From the NCBI GenBank assembly GCA_900299255.1, contig OMJB01000024.1:1-32580 (forward strand): a stretch of 32,580 bases of DNA, given 5' to 3'. Source of the stretch: Sphingobacteriales bacterium (GTDB taxonomy: Bacteria > Bacteroidota > Bacteroidia > Chitinophagales > Chitinophagaceae). The notes below the pieces were generated by a model. That model had not been told where the DNA came from. It did not search any database and saw nothing but the letters and a program-made list of their open reading frames with translations. Each line of letters opens with the position of its first letter. The first letter of the stretch is position 1. Below, one piece after another: positions 1 to 7,342 of the stretch. Made by a program: the position numbers and the translations under genes.

Positions 1-178
1 GAAAGAAAGACTGACCTGGTTTGGGTTCTTTGGATGCTACAACGGTAGCCAGTATCATGCAATTGCCCTGGCGAACTATTACAGAACCATCGGCCTGACG
101 GGCCATTCTGCCCGTTTCTATTGAAATTTCACGTCCATCGGCTGATTTAAGCGATACGGAAATGGGATTTGGAATCAT
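1..178 (-). CDS. pnp: Polyribonucleotide nucleotidyltransferase (PNPase), N-terminal part
   Basis: Partial gene that runs off the left edge; only the first 59 codons are present. The translation starts [18 protein letters not shown] and contains [19 protein letters not shown], the typical opening of the first RNase PH-like domain of PNPase. The enzyme degrades RNA 3'-to-5' with phosphate, releasing nucleoside diphosphates, and is part of the bacterial mRNA decay machinery. The ATG is at 176-178 and gives the expected family N-terminus. It lies downstream of rpsO on the same strand, the conserved rpsO-pnp order, but a terminator hairpin separates them. The catalytic second PH core and the KH and S1 domains lie outside the window. 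Confidence 0.93.
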   Translation of the reverse strand, partial: MIPNPISVSLKSADGREISIETGRMARQADGSVIVRQGNCMILATVVASKEPKPGQSFF

Positions 179-331
179 ACATCAAATGTTTTATGGCAAG
201 AAAAATGTTTAACCGCAGCAACGCTTTCATACAGCGGGCATCAGGGTTATTCCATTTTACTCCTACCTTGTTAAAAAATACGCCAGCCATTATGACTGAG
301 CGCCTTCAGCGCAGGTGCGGTGGTATTATCA

Positions 332-369
332 ATTAAAAAAAACAATTCCCAACTGAATAAGTTGGGAAT
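332..369 (-). terminator. Rho-independent terminator of rpsO
   Basis: A 9-bp perfect stem, ATTCCCAAC (345-353) with GTTGGGAAT (361-369), and a 7-nt loop. Read on the minus strand it is followed by a run of eight T. It sits 17 nt beyond the rpsO stop codon, so it should end or attenuate rpsO transcription before pnp. Confidence 0.85.
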
Positions 370-386
370 GGCTTACTGCTTACTGA

Positions 387-662
387 TTATTTGCGTAAGC
401 CAAGTTTTTCGATCAACGAACGATAAGAAGTAAGATTCTTATGGCTCAGATACTGCAGCAGGCGCTTACGGCGGCCTACCATCTGCATCAACCCGCGGTT
501 GCTCGAGAAGTCTTTCTTATTGTTTTCCTTCAGGTGGTTAGAAATGTGGTTGATACGCTCTGTGAGCATAGCAATCTGTGCTTCTATGGAACCAGTATTT
601 GTTTCAGATCCACCGTAAGTTTTAAAAATGTTTGCCTTTTTTTCAGCTGTAAAATGAGACAT
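387..662 (-). CDS. rpsO: 30S ribosomal protein S15
   Basis: Encodes a 91-residue S15, which binds the central domain of 16S rRNA early in 30S assembly. Family landmarks are visible: the GGSETNTGSIEAQIAMLTERI stretch near residues 16-36, ISNHLKENNKKDFSSNRGL, and the basic VGRRKRLLQYL segment. The length matches the usual 88-91 residues. The ATG at 660-662 (MSHFTAEKK) is preferred because it matches the family N-terminus; an in-frame ATG at 666-668 would add two residues. A TATCTTTG -7 element lies about 65 nt upstream and a terminator follows. pnp is downstream, as in most bacteria. Confidence 0.96.
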   Translation of the reverse strand: MSHFTAEKKANIFKTYGGSETNTGSIEAQIAMLTERINHISNHLKENNKKDFSSNRGLMQMVGRRKRLLQYLSHKNLTSYRSLIEKLGLRK

Positions 663-727
663 TTGCATCAATATTTAGTAATCCTATTAATCCCACCAAT
701 ATGTAGGTTTGCTTTTTTTTCGAGCGG

Positions 728-735
728 CAAAGATA
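728..735 (-). promoter_or_regulatory. Promoter -7 element for rpsO (TATCTTTG)
   Basis: On the minus strand the sequence reads TATCTTTG, an exact match to the Bacteroidota TAnnTTTG -7 element. The matching -33 TTTG is not clear at the usual spacing, so the call rests on the -7 box and its position upstream of rpsO. It predicts a 5' leader of about 60 nt, which could carry autoregulatory structure as for S15 elsewhere, though none is evident by eye. Confidence 0.55.
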
Positions 736-1024
736 GGTAAATAATATGAAAAAATCGGAATAATCGGGGAATTAATATGGAAAATTATATACCCTTTGCC
801 CAGAGCTGACTACCCGCACTACAGATGCAGACTTAATTACTGCTTAATTCAAAACAAATATTATTGCAATATTTTCTATTCTGCGTATTTCAAAGATAAT
901 GAAACACTAAGAATCATCCGAATATAACGTAATATAATTACTACGAAATCGAAACAGCATACTCCAACATTCTTTGGGGTTCATTTTTTTACCTTCGCTG
1001 AAAATTCAACAAACCATAAGAAGT
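736..1024. other. AT-rich intergenic region without a gene
   Basis: No credible coding sequence on either strand. It separates the divergent rpsO and DUF3078 genes and should hold both promoters. On the plus strand TACCTTCG (990-997) resembles a TAnnTTTG -7 element and lies 27 nt before the DUF3078 ATG. A TTTG occurs at 973-976, but the 13-nt spacing is shorter than the usual 19-21. Confidence 0.5.
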
Positions 1025-2044
1025 ATGAAAAGAATCTTATTGCCAGTAATTTTATTGATGTCGGCTACCAACATACTTGCACAGGTAGGCAAGACAGATG
1101 ACGTTAAAAAATCGCTGTCGACCACAAACAAAGATACTGTATGCTGGGAGCATGGCGGAATCTTTACTCTAGGAATCAATGAAGGGTTTCTGCATAACTG
1201 GGCAGCAGGTGGTGAAGTTGCTTCCCTGTCTATAAATAGCGTCTTACACGGAAACATTACGTACTACCATCATTCGAGCGTTTGGACCAACAATCTGGAT
1301 CTCGCTTATGGACTGAACTATGCACAATCAACGGGTTTTTTGCCAAAGAAAACAGATGACAGGATAGATTTTACATCCAACTTCGGATCAAGACTGAATA
1401 ATTCTAAAAATTTCTATTTCGCAGGGCTGTTCAATTTTAAATCTCAGTTTACTAAGGGTTATGATTATTCGGACACTGCCTGGATGCGCAATCCTAAATC
1501 GACGTTTATGTCTCCGGCATATCTTACATTGGCAGCAGGTATGGAGTATAAAAGAAACGAAGCATTGAGCCTGTTTTTATCACCTATAGCAGGCAGGGAA
1601 GTCCTTTCAGACAAGAAATATACTTCGTTCAGTAAAACAGGAGCGTTTGGTATAGACTCGGGTAAAACAAGTAAGTTTCAGTTGGGTGCTTATTTCTCAG
1701 GCAGGTATAAAAAAGACCTGAGCAAGAGAACACAATTCAGCACACGCCTCGACCTGTATTGCAATTATCTGGCCAAGGATATTAAGGACGATTCGGGCAA
1801 GGTGATCAAGAAAGATAACCCCGGAAATATACAAGTGTATTGGGATAACCTGCTTGTATTCAAGGCATACAAGAGCCTGAGTTTCACTTTTGGACTTACG
1901 GTAGTTTATGACAACAACTTCCCTTACACCAAAACAACAACGAACAGTGCGGGTGCAACAGTGAACAAAGACCAGCCGGGAAATGACCTGGGCTGGGTTC
2001 AGATCAATCAGGTATTTTCGGTTGGTATTGCCTATAAGTTTTAA
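1025..2044 (+). CDS. DUF3078 family outer-membrane protein
   Basis: 339 residues. It begins with a cleavable signal peptide (MKRILLPVILLMSATNILAQ, cut after the Ala of ILAQ), so the protein is exported. The mature part shows DUF3078 landmarks: the NWAAGGEVASLSIN segment near residue 60, LDLAYGLNYAQ, DDRIDFTSNFG, FNFKSQFTKGYDY, LSLFLSPIAG, and a C-terminal aromatic strand ending in AYKF. The alternating pattern and terminal Phe suggest a beta-barrel in the outer membrane. Function is unknown for the family. The ATG at 1025 is chosen because it gives a proper signal peptide; an upstream in-frame start would place 17 unlikely residues before it. mscL follows 40 nt downstream and may be co-transcribed. 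Confidence 0.85.
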   Translation: MKRILLPVILLMSATNILAQVGKTDDVKKSLSTTNKDTVCWEHGGIFTLGINEGFLHNWAAGGEVASLSINSVLHGNITYYHHSSVWTNNLDLAYGLNYAQSTGFLPKKTDDRIDFTSNFGSRLNNSKNFYFAGLFNFKSQFTKGYDYSDTAWMRNPKSTFMSPAYLTLAAGMEYKRNEALSLFLSPIAGREVLSDKKYTSFSKTGAFGIDSGKTSKFQLGAYFSGRYKKDLSKRTQFSTRLDLYCNYLAKDIKDDSGKVIKKDNPGNIQVYWDNLLVFKAYKSLSFTFGLTVVYDNNFPYTKTTTNSAGATVNKDQPGNDLGWVQINQVFSVGIAYKF

Positions 2045-2084
2045 AGCATGAATTCATATTTTTTAACCTTCTAAAACAAATACA

Positions 2085-2525
2085 ATGGGTTTCGTTAAAG
2101 ATTTTAAAGAGTTTGCCCTTAAAGGCAATATTATGGACCTGGCTGTGGGTGTAATTATTGGCGGGGCATTTGGCAAGATTGTAACAGCCATGGTTGATGA
2201 CGTAATCATGCCGGTAGTTGGCATGGCTACGGGCGGTGTTAGTTTTGTAGACAAATTTGTGGTACTCAAAGCAGCAAAAGAAGGAGATGTTTACAAATCA
2301 CTGGATGAAGCTAAGAAAGCAGGAGCCAACATTTTTGCATACGGGCATTTCCTGCAGACAGTTTTCGACTTCCTGATCATAGCCATTTGTATTTTCGTTA
2401 TGATTAAGGCAATAGCCAAGGCTAAAAGGAAAGAAGAAGCTGCTCCGGCTGCTCCGGCTGCACCACCACCACCTACCCCTACTGAAGCATTGCTGATGGA
2501 GATACGTGATGCACTGAAGAAGTAG
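2085..2525 (+). CDS. mscL: Large-conductance mechanosensitive channel
   Basis: 146 residues. It forms a homopentameric inner-membrane pore that opens under membrane tension to release solutes after osmotic downshock. The N-terminal amphipathic helix (MGFVKDFKEFALKGN) and TM1 with NIMDLAVGVIIGGAFGKIV are classic MscL, and TM2 is around FDFLIIAICIFVMIKAIA (residues 94-111). After a basic stretch (KAKRKEE) comes an unusual Ala/Pro-rich linker (AAPAAPAAPPPPTPTE), then a short C-terminal helix that should form the cytoplasmic bundle. The start gives the canonical N-terminus. A strong terminator lies 21 nt after the stop. Confidence 0.96.
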   Translation: MGFVKDFKEFALKGNIMDLAVGVIIGGAFGKIVTAMVDDVIMPVVGMATGGVSFVDKFVVLKAAKEGDVYKSLDEAKKAGANIFAYGHFLQTVFDFLIIAICIFVMIKAIAKAKRKEEAAPAAPAAPPPPTPTEALLMEIRDALKK

Positions 2526-2546
2526 TATAAACTGAATAACAATACC

Positions 2547-2577
2547 GCCCCGAAGCTAATAACTTCGGGGCTTTTTT
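2547..2577 (+). terminator. Rho-independent terminator of mscL
   Basis: Perfect 9-bp GC-rich stem GCCCCGAAG (2547-2555) with CTTCGGGGC (2563-2571), a 7-nt loop and then six T. It lies directly after mscL. Confidence 0.93.
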
Positions 2578-2581
2578 GGGG

Positions 2582-2857
2582 CCTGCATGAGCGGGCTATC
2601 ATCTGGTTAAATTGAGATACGGAAAGGCAGAAGAACGGTTGTAATTGCGATGTATCTTATGGCTGTTAGAGATTGAAAAACCAGCACTCTGTTGTTAGTT
2701 GCACCCCGAAAGAGGTGCCGGTTATAAACTATGATAAAGATCACAAAGCCTGGACTCCGAACGGAGCCTTACAAGTAATCGAAGACTCACAATAAAGTCG
2801 GTTAGCATTAAGCAAGGGCTAGTTTGTTAAGTGGGTATTCATACTTCGGTGACAACA
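2582..2857. other. Non-coding stretch with two hairpins between convergent terminators
   Basis: No ORF of useful length on either strand. Two local structures are visible: a stem at 2701-2718 (GCACC with GGTGC, closing a GAAA tetraloop after one mismatch), and a stem at 2752-2768 around CTCCG/CGGAG. The base composition is more balanced than in neighbouring spacers. It could be an orphan structured RNA, a degraded element or simply spacer; I do not recognise a known RNA family. Confidence 0.35.
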
Positions 2858-2887
2858 AAAAAGCCCTGCCATATGGCAGGGCTTTTT
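2858..2887 (-). terminator. Rho-independent terminator of rpsG (bidirectional form)
   Basis: Perfect 13-bp inverted repeat AAAAAGCCCTGCC (2858-2870) with GGCAGGGCTTTTT (2875-2887) and a 4-nt ATAT loop. On the minus strand it ends in a T-run (TTTTTT) and lies 22 nt after the rpsG stop, so it ends the rpsL-rpsG transcript. The mirrored A and T tracts allow function in both directions. Confidence 0.92.
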
Positions 2888-2909
2888 AAATATGCACAAG
2901 ATATTTCTA

Positions 2910-3377
2910 TTAGATTTTGAAGTGCGAGAACGCCTTGTTGGCTTCAGCCATACGATGCGTGTCTTCTTTCTTTTTGAATGCACCACCTTCACCTTTTGCT
3001 GCAGCTACGATTTCGTTAGCCAGCTTGTCGGCGATGGTTTTACCGTTACGCTCACGAGAGTAGCGGATGAGCCATTTCATGCTCAGTGAAATTTTACGAT
3101 CAGGGCGAACTTCAGAAGGAATCTGGAAAGTAGCACCACCGATACGACGGCTGCGAACTTCTACAGCAGGAGTAACGTTAGACAATGCACGTTTCCAAAC
3201 TTCATAACCGTCTTCGCTTGTTATTTTAGAAACTTTATCAACTGCATCATAGAATGCGCTCAATACTACAGTTTTGTTACCGCCTATCATCAGACAGTTT
3301 ACAAAACGGGTTACGTTTTTATCGTTGAACCTTGGATCCGGAGCTAACGGAATTTTTTTTGCCTGTGCCTTTCTCAT
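2910..3377 (-). CDS. rpsG: 30S ribosomal protein S7
   Basis: 155 residues, the usual bacterial length. S7 nucleates assembly of the 30S head by binding the 3' domain of 16S rRNA and contacts tRNA in the E and P sites. Visible landmarks are MRKAQAKK at the start, the VTRFVNCLMIGGNKTV segment (residues 22-37), the VEVRSRRIGGATFQIPSEVR beta-hairpin region, and the C-terminal AFKKKEDTHRMAEANKAFSH, all typical. It follows rpsL by 32 nt as in the str operon. Unusually, the gene is followed by a terminator and then a convergent spacer, not by fusA. Confidence 0.97.
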   Translation of the reverse strand: MRKAQAKKIPLAPDPRFNDKNVTRFVNCLMIGGNKTVVLSAFYDAVDKVSKITSEDGYEVWKRALSNVTPAVEVRSRRIGGATFQIPSEVRPDRKISLSMKWLIRYSRERNGKTIADKLANEIVAAAKGEGGAFKKKEDTHRMAEANKAFSHFKI

Positions 3378-3409
3378 CGAATGACTCGCTTATATTATTG
3401 TGTTAAAAA

Positions 3410-3808
3410 TTATTTTTTCTTAGCTGCTGCTGCACCTTTTTTATCCCTCTTGGTACCATACTTACTGCGGCTCTTCTTACGGTCTTTTACACCGGCAGTA
3501 TCAAGTGCACCACGAACGATGTGATAACGAACACCAGGAAGATCCTTAACACGGCCACCGCGGATAAGCACGATAGAGTGCTCCTGCAGGTTATGGCCTT
3601 CTCCCGGAATGTATGCAATCACCTCTACCTTGTTGGTAAGACGCACTTTTGCTACTTTACGAAGCGCTGAGTTTGGCTTCTTTGGAGTTGTAGTATAAAC
3701 GCGGGTACAAACACCACGGCGCTGCGGGCAGGAGTCAAGTGCACGGGACTTGGATTTGGTCCTCATCTGCTCACGGCCTTTACGTACTAATTGTTGTATA
3801 GTTGGCAT
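3410..3808 (-). CDS. rpsL: 30S ribosomal protein S12
   Basis: 132 residues. S12 sits at the decoding centre and affects translational fidelity. Family signatures are clear: [13 protein letters not shown] at the start, [20 protein letters not shown] and [20 protein letters not shown]. Lys43 (E. coli mature numbering 42) and the Lys in GGRVKDLPG are wild type, so the streptomycin-sensitive residues are retained. The C-terminus carries an Ala/Lys-rich extension ([13 protein letters not shown]). A full Bacteroidota promoter lies 32 nt upstream; rpsG follows in the same transcript. Confidence 0.97.
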   Translation of the reverse strand: MPTIQQLVRKGREQMRTKSKSRALDSCPQRRGVCTRVYTTTPKKPNSALRKVAKVRLTNKVEVIAYIPGEGHNLQEHSIVLIRGGRVKDLPGVRYHIVRGALDTAGVKDRKKSRSKYGTKRDKKGAAAAKKK

Positions 3809-3840
3809 GCTTACTTTTAATGAAATTTTTAAACGGAGCG

Positions 3841-3871
3841 CAAAGATAGGAAAAACACTTTTAAAAACAAA
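3841..3871 (-). promoter_or_regulatory. Promoter of rpsL-rpsG (TTTG-N19-TATCTTTG)
   Basis: On the minus strand TTTG (3871-3868) is followed after exactly 19 nt by TATCTTTG (3848-3841). This matches the Bacteroidota primary sigma consensus TTTG / TAnnTTTG at its preferred spacing. Transcription should start about 7 nt further on, leaving a leader of roughly 25 nt before the rpsL ATG. Confidence 0.85.
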
Positions 3872-4113
3872 AAGTTATATCAATTTTTATCAGCAGAAAA
3901 AATATTTAGCTTCTGAAGTGAGAATAAATATGTGTAAATAATAATATAAACTACCTATTCAGGCAATAATATTATTACTCTTGCAAATCAAAAATTGCAA
4001 TTTTAGCTACAAATTACAGGCCTTTTTCTGCTGCCCCAATTAAAACCCAAGGGAGAGTGGCTTGCACACCCTGGTATTTTATAACAGTAAATATCAATAG
4101 CTATATCTCCCTG
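3872..4113. other. AT-rich intergenic region upstream of rpsL
   Basis: No coding sequence supported on either strand. It contains the short palindrome AAATTGCAATTT near 3991-4002 and repeated AGCTATAT words close to the end of the next gene. A 14-bp palindrome (GAGCTATATAGCTC, 4114-4127) overlaps the stop codon of the small gene at 4117. It is not followed by a T-run, so I do not call it a terminator. Confidence 0.4.
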
Positions 4114-4116
4114 GAG

Positions 4117-4305
4117 CTATATAGCTCTGGCCGCCTTGAGCAGATTGGTTATTGCCTGCGGACGTGGCTGCATCAAGTCTTTTTCTATTTCCCTGAGCAG
4201 GTCACGGTCTTCTAAAACGGAGCCACCGTTATTACCTAATATATAGGCCTTTGAGTGGCTGAACAATTGTTTTTCAGTAAGTTTCTTGTGTAAAGTTTTG
4301 TGCAT
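4117..4305 (-). CDS. Small hypothetical protein (62 residues)
   Basis: Not recognised. The ATG at 4303-4305 gives MHKTLHKKLTEKQL, a charged, mostly helical protein with no signal peptide or membrane segment, ending LMQPRPQAITNLLKAARAI. A GTG-type or longer in-frame start up to 4380 would add a hydrophobic AVIFISAGTIIFSRIAFF stretch, which looks like chance translation of upstream AT-rich DNA. The amphipathic C-terminal helix and lack of low-complexity bias suggest a real small cytoplasmic protein. It is divergent from the epimerase gene at 4427. Confidence 0.5.
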   Translation of the reverse strand: MHKTLHKKLTEKQLFSHSKAYILGNNGGSVLEDRDLLREIEKDLMQPRPQAITNLLKAARAI

Positions 4306-4426
4306 CGAGTAGTTTTGTTTCGGGAAAAACGCAATACGGCTAAATATTATTGTACCAGCACTAATAAATATTACAGCCAATAGGGTGAATATATTATTTT
4401 ACAATAATAAATATACATCAGAGCTA

Positions 4427-5338
4427 ATGAAAACGATAGGAATTACAGGCGGAACAGGGTTTATAGGCAGGCACCTTACCAGCTTGCTTACCAGCAAAGG
4501 CTACAGGGTTGTTGTCTTTACCCGATCAGCTGGCAGGCAGGCCTCTAGCCTAATTTCCTATGCACGGTGGGATCCAAAGATGAAAATATGCGAATCTTCA
4601 GAATTGCATCAGCTTGATGGAGTAATACACCTGGCAGGCGAAGCAATAGCTGAAAAACGGCTTACTGCAAGCCGGAAAAAAGAGATTATAGAAAGCAGGA
4701 TTACCGGCACGGAGTTTTTGCTCAGTCAGCTTGAACAATATGCTCCAGATTGCAGAACATTTATTGCTGCATCGGCAACTGGCTTTTATGGCCCAGACAG
4801 GCCTGGCACTATCTCTTTCGATGAAGAAGCCCCGCCTTTTACCGACTTTCTGGCTGACACATGCAAACAATGGGAAGACGCGGCCAGCAAGGCCGAAGCA
4901 CGTTACAGAACAGCCATAATCAGAATTGGTATTGTACTTGGTAAGGAAGGCGGCGCATTTCCGAAGCTATCACAGCCTTTGTCGTTTGGGGTGATGCCGG
5001 TGCTGGGTTCGGGCGCGCAGATGGTAAGCTGGATAGAAGTTGACGACCTGGCAAAGATGTTCCTGTTTGCTTTAGAAAATGAAAAAATAAGCGGCGTATA
5101 TAATGGCACTGCCCCCGCCCCTGTTTCACACAGGGAGTTGATGCAAACCATAGCAAAGGCAAAAGGTGGAAGGAAGATACCTGTTACGGTACCTGCATTT
5201 GTGCTAAAAATAATGGTTGGCGAAATGAGTGAGGAGGTATTAAAGAGTTGTACGGTGAGTGCTGTGAAAATACTGAATGCCGGATTTGTTTTTGATTTCC
5301 CTGATATCAAAGGGGCAATTAGACAATGCTATTTATAA
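4427..5338 (+). CDS. TIGR01777 family NAD(P)-dependent epimerase/SDR protein
   Basis: 303 residues, an extended short-chain dehydrogenase/reductase of the YfcH/SDR39U1 type. The Rossmann motif GGTGFIGRHL is at residues 7-16. Other family landmarks are VIHLAGEAIAEKRLTASRK, the SATGFYG motif, and IIRIGIVLGKEGGAFPKL. The segment VSWIEVDDLAKM precedes the C-terminal substrate region and a family-typical DUF1731-like tail (VLKSCTVSAVKILNAGFVF). The substrate is unknown; family members are often linked to nucleotide-sugar or cell-division contexts, without biochemical proof. The ATG at 4427 places the Rossmann glycines at the correct distance; the upstream GTG at 4385 would add an unlikely extension. 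Confidence 0.88.
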   Translation: MKTIGITGGTGFIGRHLTSLLTSKGYRVVVFTRSAGRQASSLISYARWDPKMKICESSELHQLDGVIHLAGEAIAEKRLTASRKKEIIESRITGTEFLLSQLEQYAPDCRTFIAASATGFYGPDRPGTISFDEEAPPFTDFLADTCKQWEDAASKAEARYRTAIIRIGIVLGKEGGAFPKLSQPLSFGVMPVLGSGAQMVSWIEVDDLAKMFLFALENEKISGVYNGTAPAPVSHRELMQTIAKAKGGRKIPVTVPAFVLKIMVGEMSEEVLKSCTVSAVKILNAGFVFDFPDIKGAIRQCYL

Positions 5339-5439
5339 TACAGCAAATTAAGGCCCTGTGCGAATTGCCTTTTAAAATAAAAATGCCTTATTTGAACGCA
5401 AATATGACTAACTTTATATCATAAATTCATTAGAACAAA

Positions 5440-6273
5440 ATGCCTATGAAAGCTTCAGCCACATTCAGTTTTTTCAAAGCATTGTTTACTGTTGTACTCT
5501 TGTTGTTTTATATGCAGTCATGTAAAAAAAGTTCGCAGGAGGATATCAGTTACGCGTCAGACCATACAGCTGCAGAACAGGCGTTTAATGATATTCAGAG
5601 CATAGGCGATCAGGCGGCATCACTGGCCACGAGCGGCACAATGGATTATAAAACCACTGCCACAACAATTTCCGGATGCGCAACGGTAACAAAAGAGCCG
5701 GGAATCATCACTATTGATTTTGGGAATACCAACTGCGAATGCAAAGACGGCAGGGCAAGAAGAGGTAAAATAATCATTACCTACAATGGCGGCTATCTGG
5801 ATTCAGGCTCAGTTCGCACAACCACCTTTGATAACTTTTATCAAAACGACAATAAAATTACCGGTACTAAGACTGTTACCTACATGGGGTTTAATAAAGC
5901 AGGCCAGCCATATTACAAGGTACACATTGATGGCTCGGTGACATTGAAAAGCGGAGGAACTATCACCACAGTATGGGACAGGGAAAGAACATGGACAGAG
6001 GGGTATAACACCCCGGGAGATAAAAGTGATGATGTATTTAAAACTACTGGCACAGGCACTATTACCCGCCCAAACGGGTCAGTAATGGATATTAATATTT
6101 CATTACCCCTGATAACAGCAGCCAGTTGTAGATGGGTAGAGGCTGGCACGGTGTTGTTTTCCCTTCCTGGAGGGAAAACAAAGGCCCTGAACTATGGTGA
6201 TATCCCTGAATGCGATGACAGTGCCAAAATAACATTGTCGAACGGTACGGTCAAAGTGATAACCTTGCCCTAA
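5440..6273 (+). CDS. Putative lipoprotein, first of a tandem paralogous pair
   Basis: 277 residues; family not recognised. An N-terminal hydrophobic segment (FFKALFTVVLLLFYMQSC) ends in a Cys at residue 28, read as a lipoprotein signal (MQSC, a loose lipobox), so the protein is probably anchored in the envelope. The mature part is Thr/Gly/Asn-rich and beta-strand-like. It shares a framework with the next gene: a CECKDGRARRGKI motif near residue 103, TTFDNFYQNDNKITGT, a W...GYNTPGDKSDDVF block, TRPNGSV, and a C-terminal CRW..AG...LNYGDIPECDD block. Cys positions are conserved between the two, suggesting disulfides or a bound ligand. ATG 5440 is used; ATG 5446 is equally possible. Confidence 0.72.
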   Translation: MPMKASATFSFFKALFTVVLLLFYMQSCKKSSQEDISYASDHTAAEQAFNDIQSIGDQAASLATSGTMDYKTTATTISGCATVTKEPGIITIDFGNTNCECKDGRARRGKIIITYNGGYLDSGSVRTTTFDNFYQNDNKITGTKTVTYMGFNKAGQPYYKVHIDGSVTLKSGGTITTVWDRERTWTEGYNTPGDKSDDVFKTTGTGTITRPNGSVMDINISLPLITAASCRWVEAGTVLFSLPGGKTKALNYGDIPECDDSAKITLSNGTVKVITLP

Positions 6274-6426
6274 ATACCTGATTTGGCACTGATTTACAGG
6301 TAAAAAAAAGTGTCTTCTTATATATTTTGTGTACTTCTGTATGCATTATTAAACACTATTAGTTATATTAGCGTCAAAATTTACCGAAAAGGCGACTCTT
6401 TTTGAGCGCGTTTAAATGAAAAGTCT

Positions 6427-7284
6427 ATGCATTTCAATTCGATTTTTAAAAGAGGATCATTAATTATTGCTGTTTCGATGTTACTGATGACTGCATGTAA
6501 CCCAACATCGATCAATGAACTCAGTAATGACGATGACAATGGTGGTTATGCATCAGATCTGTCAAGAGTAGAATGGGCAAATGACGATGCGATATCGATT
6601 GCTGATGCGGCTGGTTCGGTATTCAACGGTGCTTACATGCGTACCACACAAAACACAATCGGACATTGCTGTACAGTGGGTACAGATACAAACCATTCTC
6701 CGCATGTGCTTACCATACGTTTCGGACCAACTGATTGCGAGTGCCTAGACGGCCGCAAGCGCAGGGGTACAATACTGGTTTCATACAACAACCAGTATAA
6801 TGACACTAACAGTACACACACAATAACTTTCGACAATTATTACGTAAACGGTAACAGGCTTACAGGTACTATTAAAACAATCAGAATTGACACCACAGTA
6901 CTGGGCAACTGGTATTACAAAGTACTAGTAAATGACTCTCTGGATGTTAGCCCTGATCCACTGAACAGCCTTTATATAATCTGGCAGGGTAACCTGGTTC
7001 GGAAATGGGCTCAGGGATATACAACCGGCGCAACAAGGGCTGATGATGTATTTTCAATATCAGGCAACACTACACTTACCCGCCCTAACGGCCACCAATT
7101 CAGCTGCGACATTTCTGCACCGCTGCAGTTTGCATTAGGTTGTGATTTTGCTCAGGCAGGCGTGGTGAATGTAACCGGCTACAATCCGCCGATGCGGGTA
7201 CTGAACTATGGATCAGGCACCTGCGACGCGATGGCGCAGGTTAACATTGGTATCAATGTTGCCAATATCAATCTGACCAAATAA
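6427..7284 (+). CDS. Putative lipoprotein, second of a tandem paralogous pair
   Basis: 285 residues; family not recognised. The signal peptide ends in LLMTAC (Cys at residue 24), a good lipobox, followed by an Asp/Asn-rich tether (ELSNDDDNGG) typical of exported Bacteroidota lipoproteins. It repeats the framework of the preceding gene: CECLDGRKRRGTI near residue 104, ITFDNYYVNGNRLTGT, a W..GYTTGATRADDVF block, LTRPNGHQF, and C...AG.V...LNYGSGTCD. Identity is low between these blocks, so the duplication is not recent. A 153-nt gap separates the two, so they may have separate promoters. A long hairpin follows. Confidence 0.72.
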   Translation: MHFNSIFKRGSLIIAVSMLLMTACNPTSINELSNDDDNGGYASDLSRVEWANDDAISIADAAGSVFNGAYMRTTQNTIGHCCTVGTDTNHSPHVLTIRFGPTDCECLDGRKRRGTILVSYNNQYNDTNSTHTITFDNYYVNGNRLTGTIKTIRIDTTVLGNWYYKVLVNDSLDVSPDPLNSLYIIWQGNLVRKWAQGYTTGATRADDVFSISGNTTLTRPNGHQFSCDISAPLQFALGCDFAQAGVVNVTGYNPPMRVLNYGSGTCDAMAQVNIGINVANINLTK

Positions 7285-7297
7285 CTTAAAGAAATAG

Positions 7298-7342
7298 GTA
7301 AAACGTAAAAAGGAAGGCTGAGCCTTCCTTTTTACGTTTTAC
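7298..7342. terminator. Bidirectional terminator between convergent genes
   Basis: A perfect 22-bp inverted repeat: 7298-7319 (ending AAAGGAAGGCT) pairs with 7321-7342 (starting AGCCTTCCTTT), with one central base. A-rich and T-rich arms give a T-tract after the GC-rich core in both directions. It ends the lipoprotein transcript on the plus strand. On the minus strand its outer arm includes the stop codon of the aminotransferase (7339-7341). Confidence 0.85.

Noticed and set aside
2085-2525. Ala/Pro-rich segment of MscL as a frameshift artefact
   Set aside because: The frame is open, and a C-terminal helix follows in the expected place; a Pro-rich linker is a plausible lineage variant.
4385-4426. 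Upstream GTG start for the TIGR01777 gene
   Set aside because: It would add 14 Asn/Tyr-rich residues before the Rossmann motif; the ATG at 4427 fits the family.
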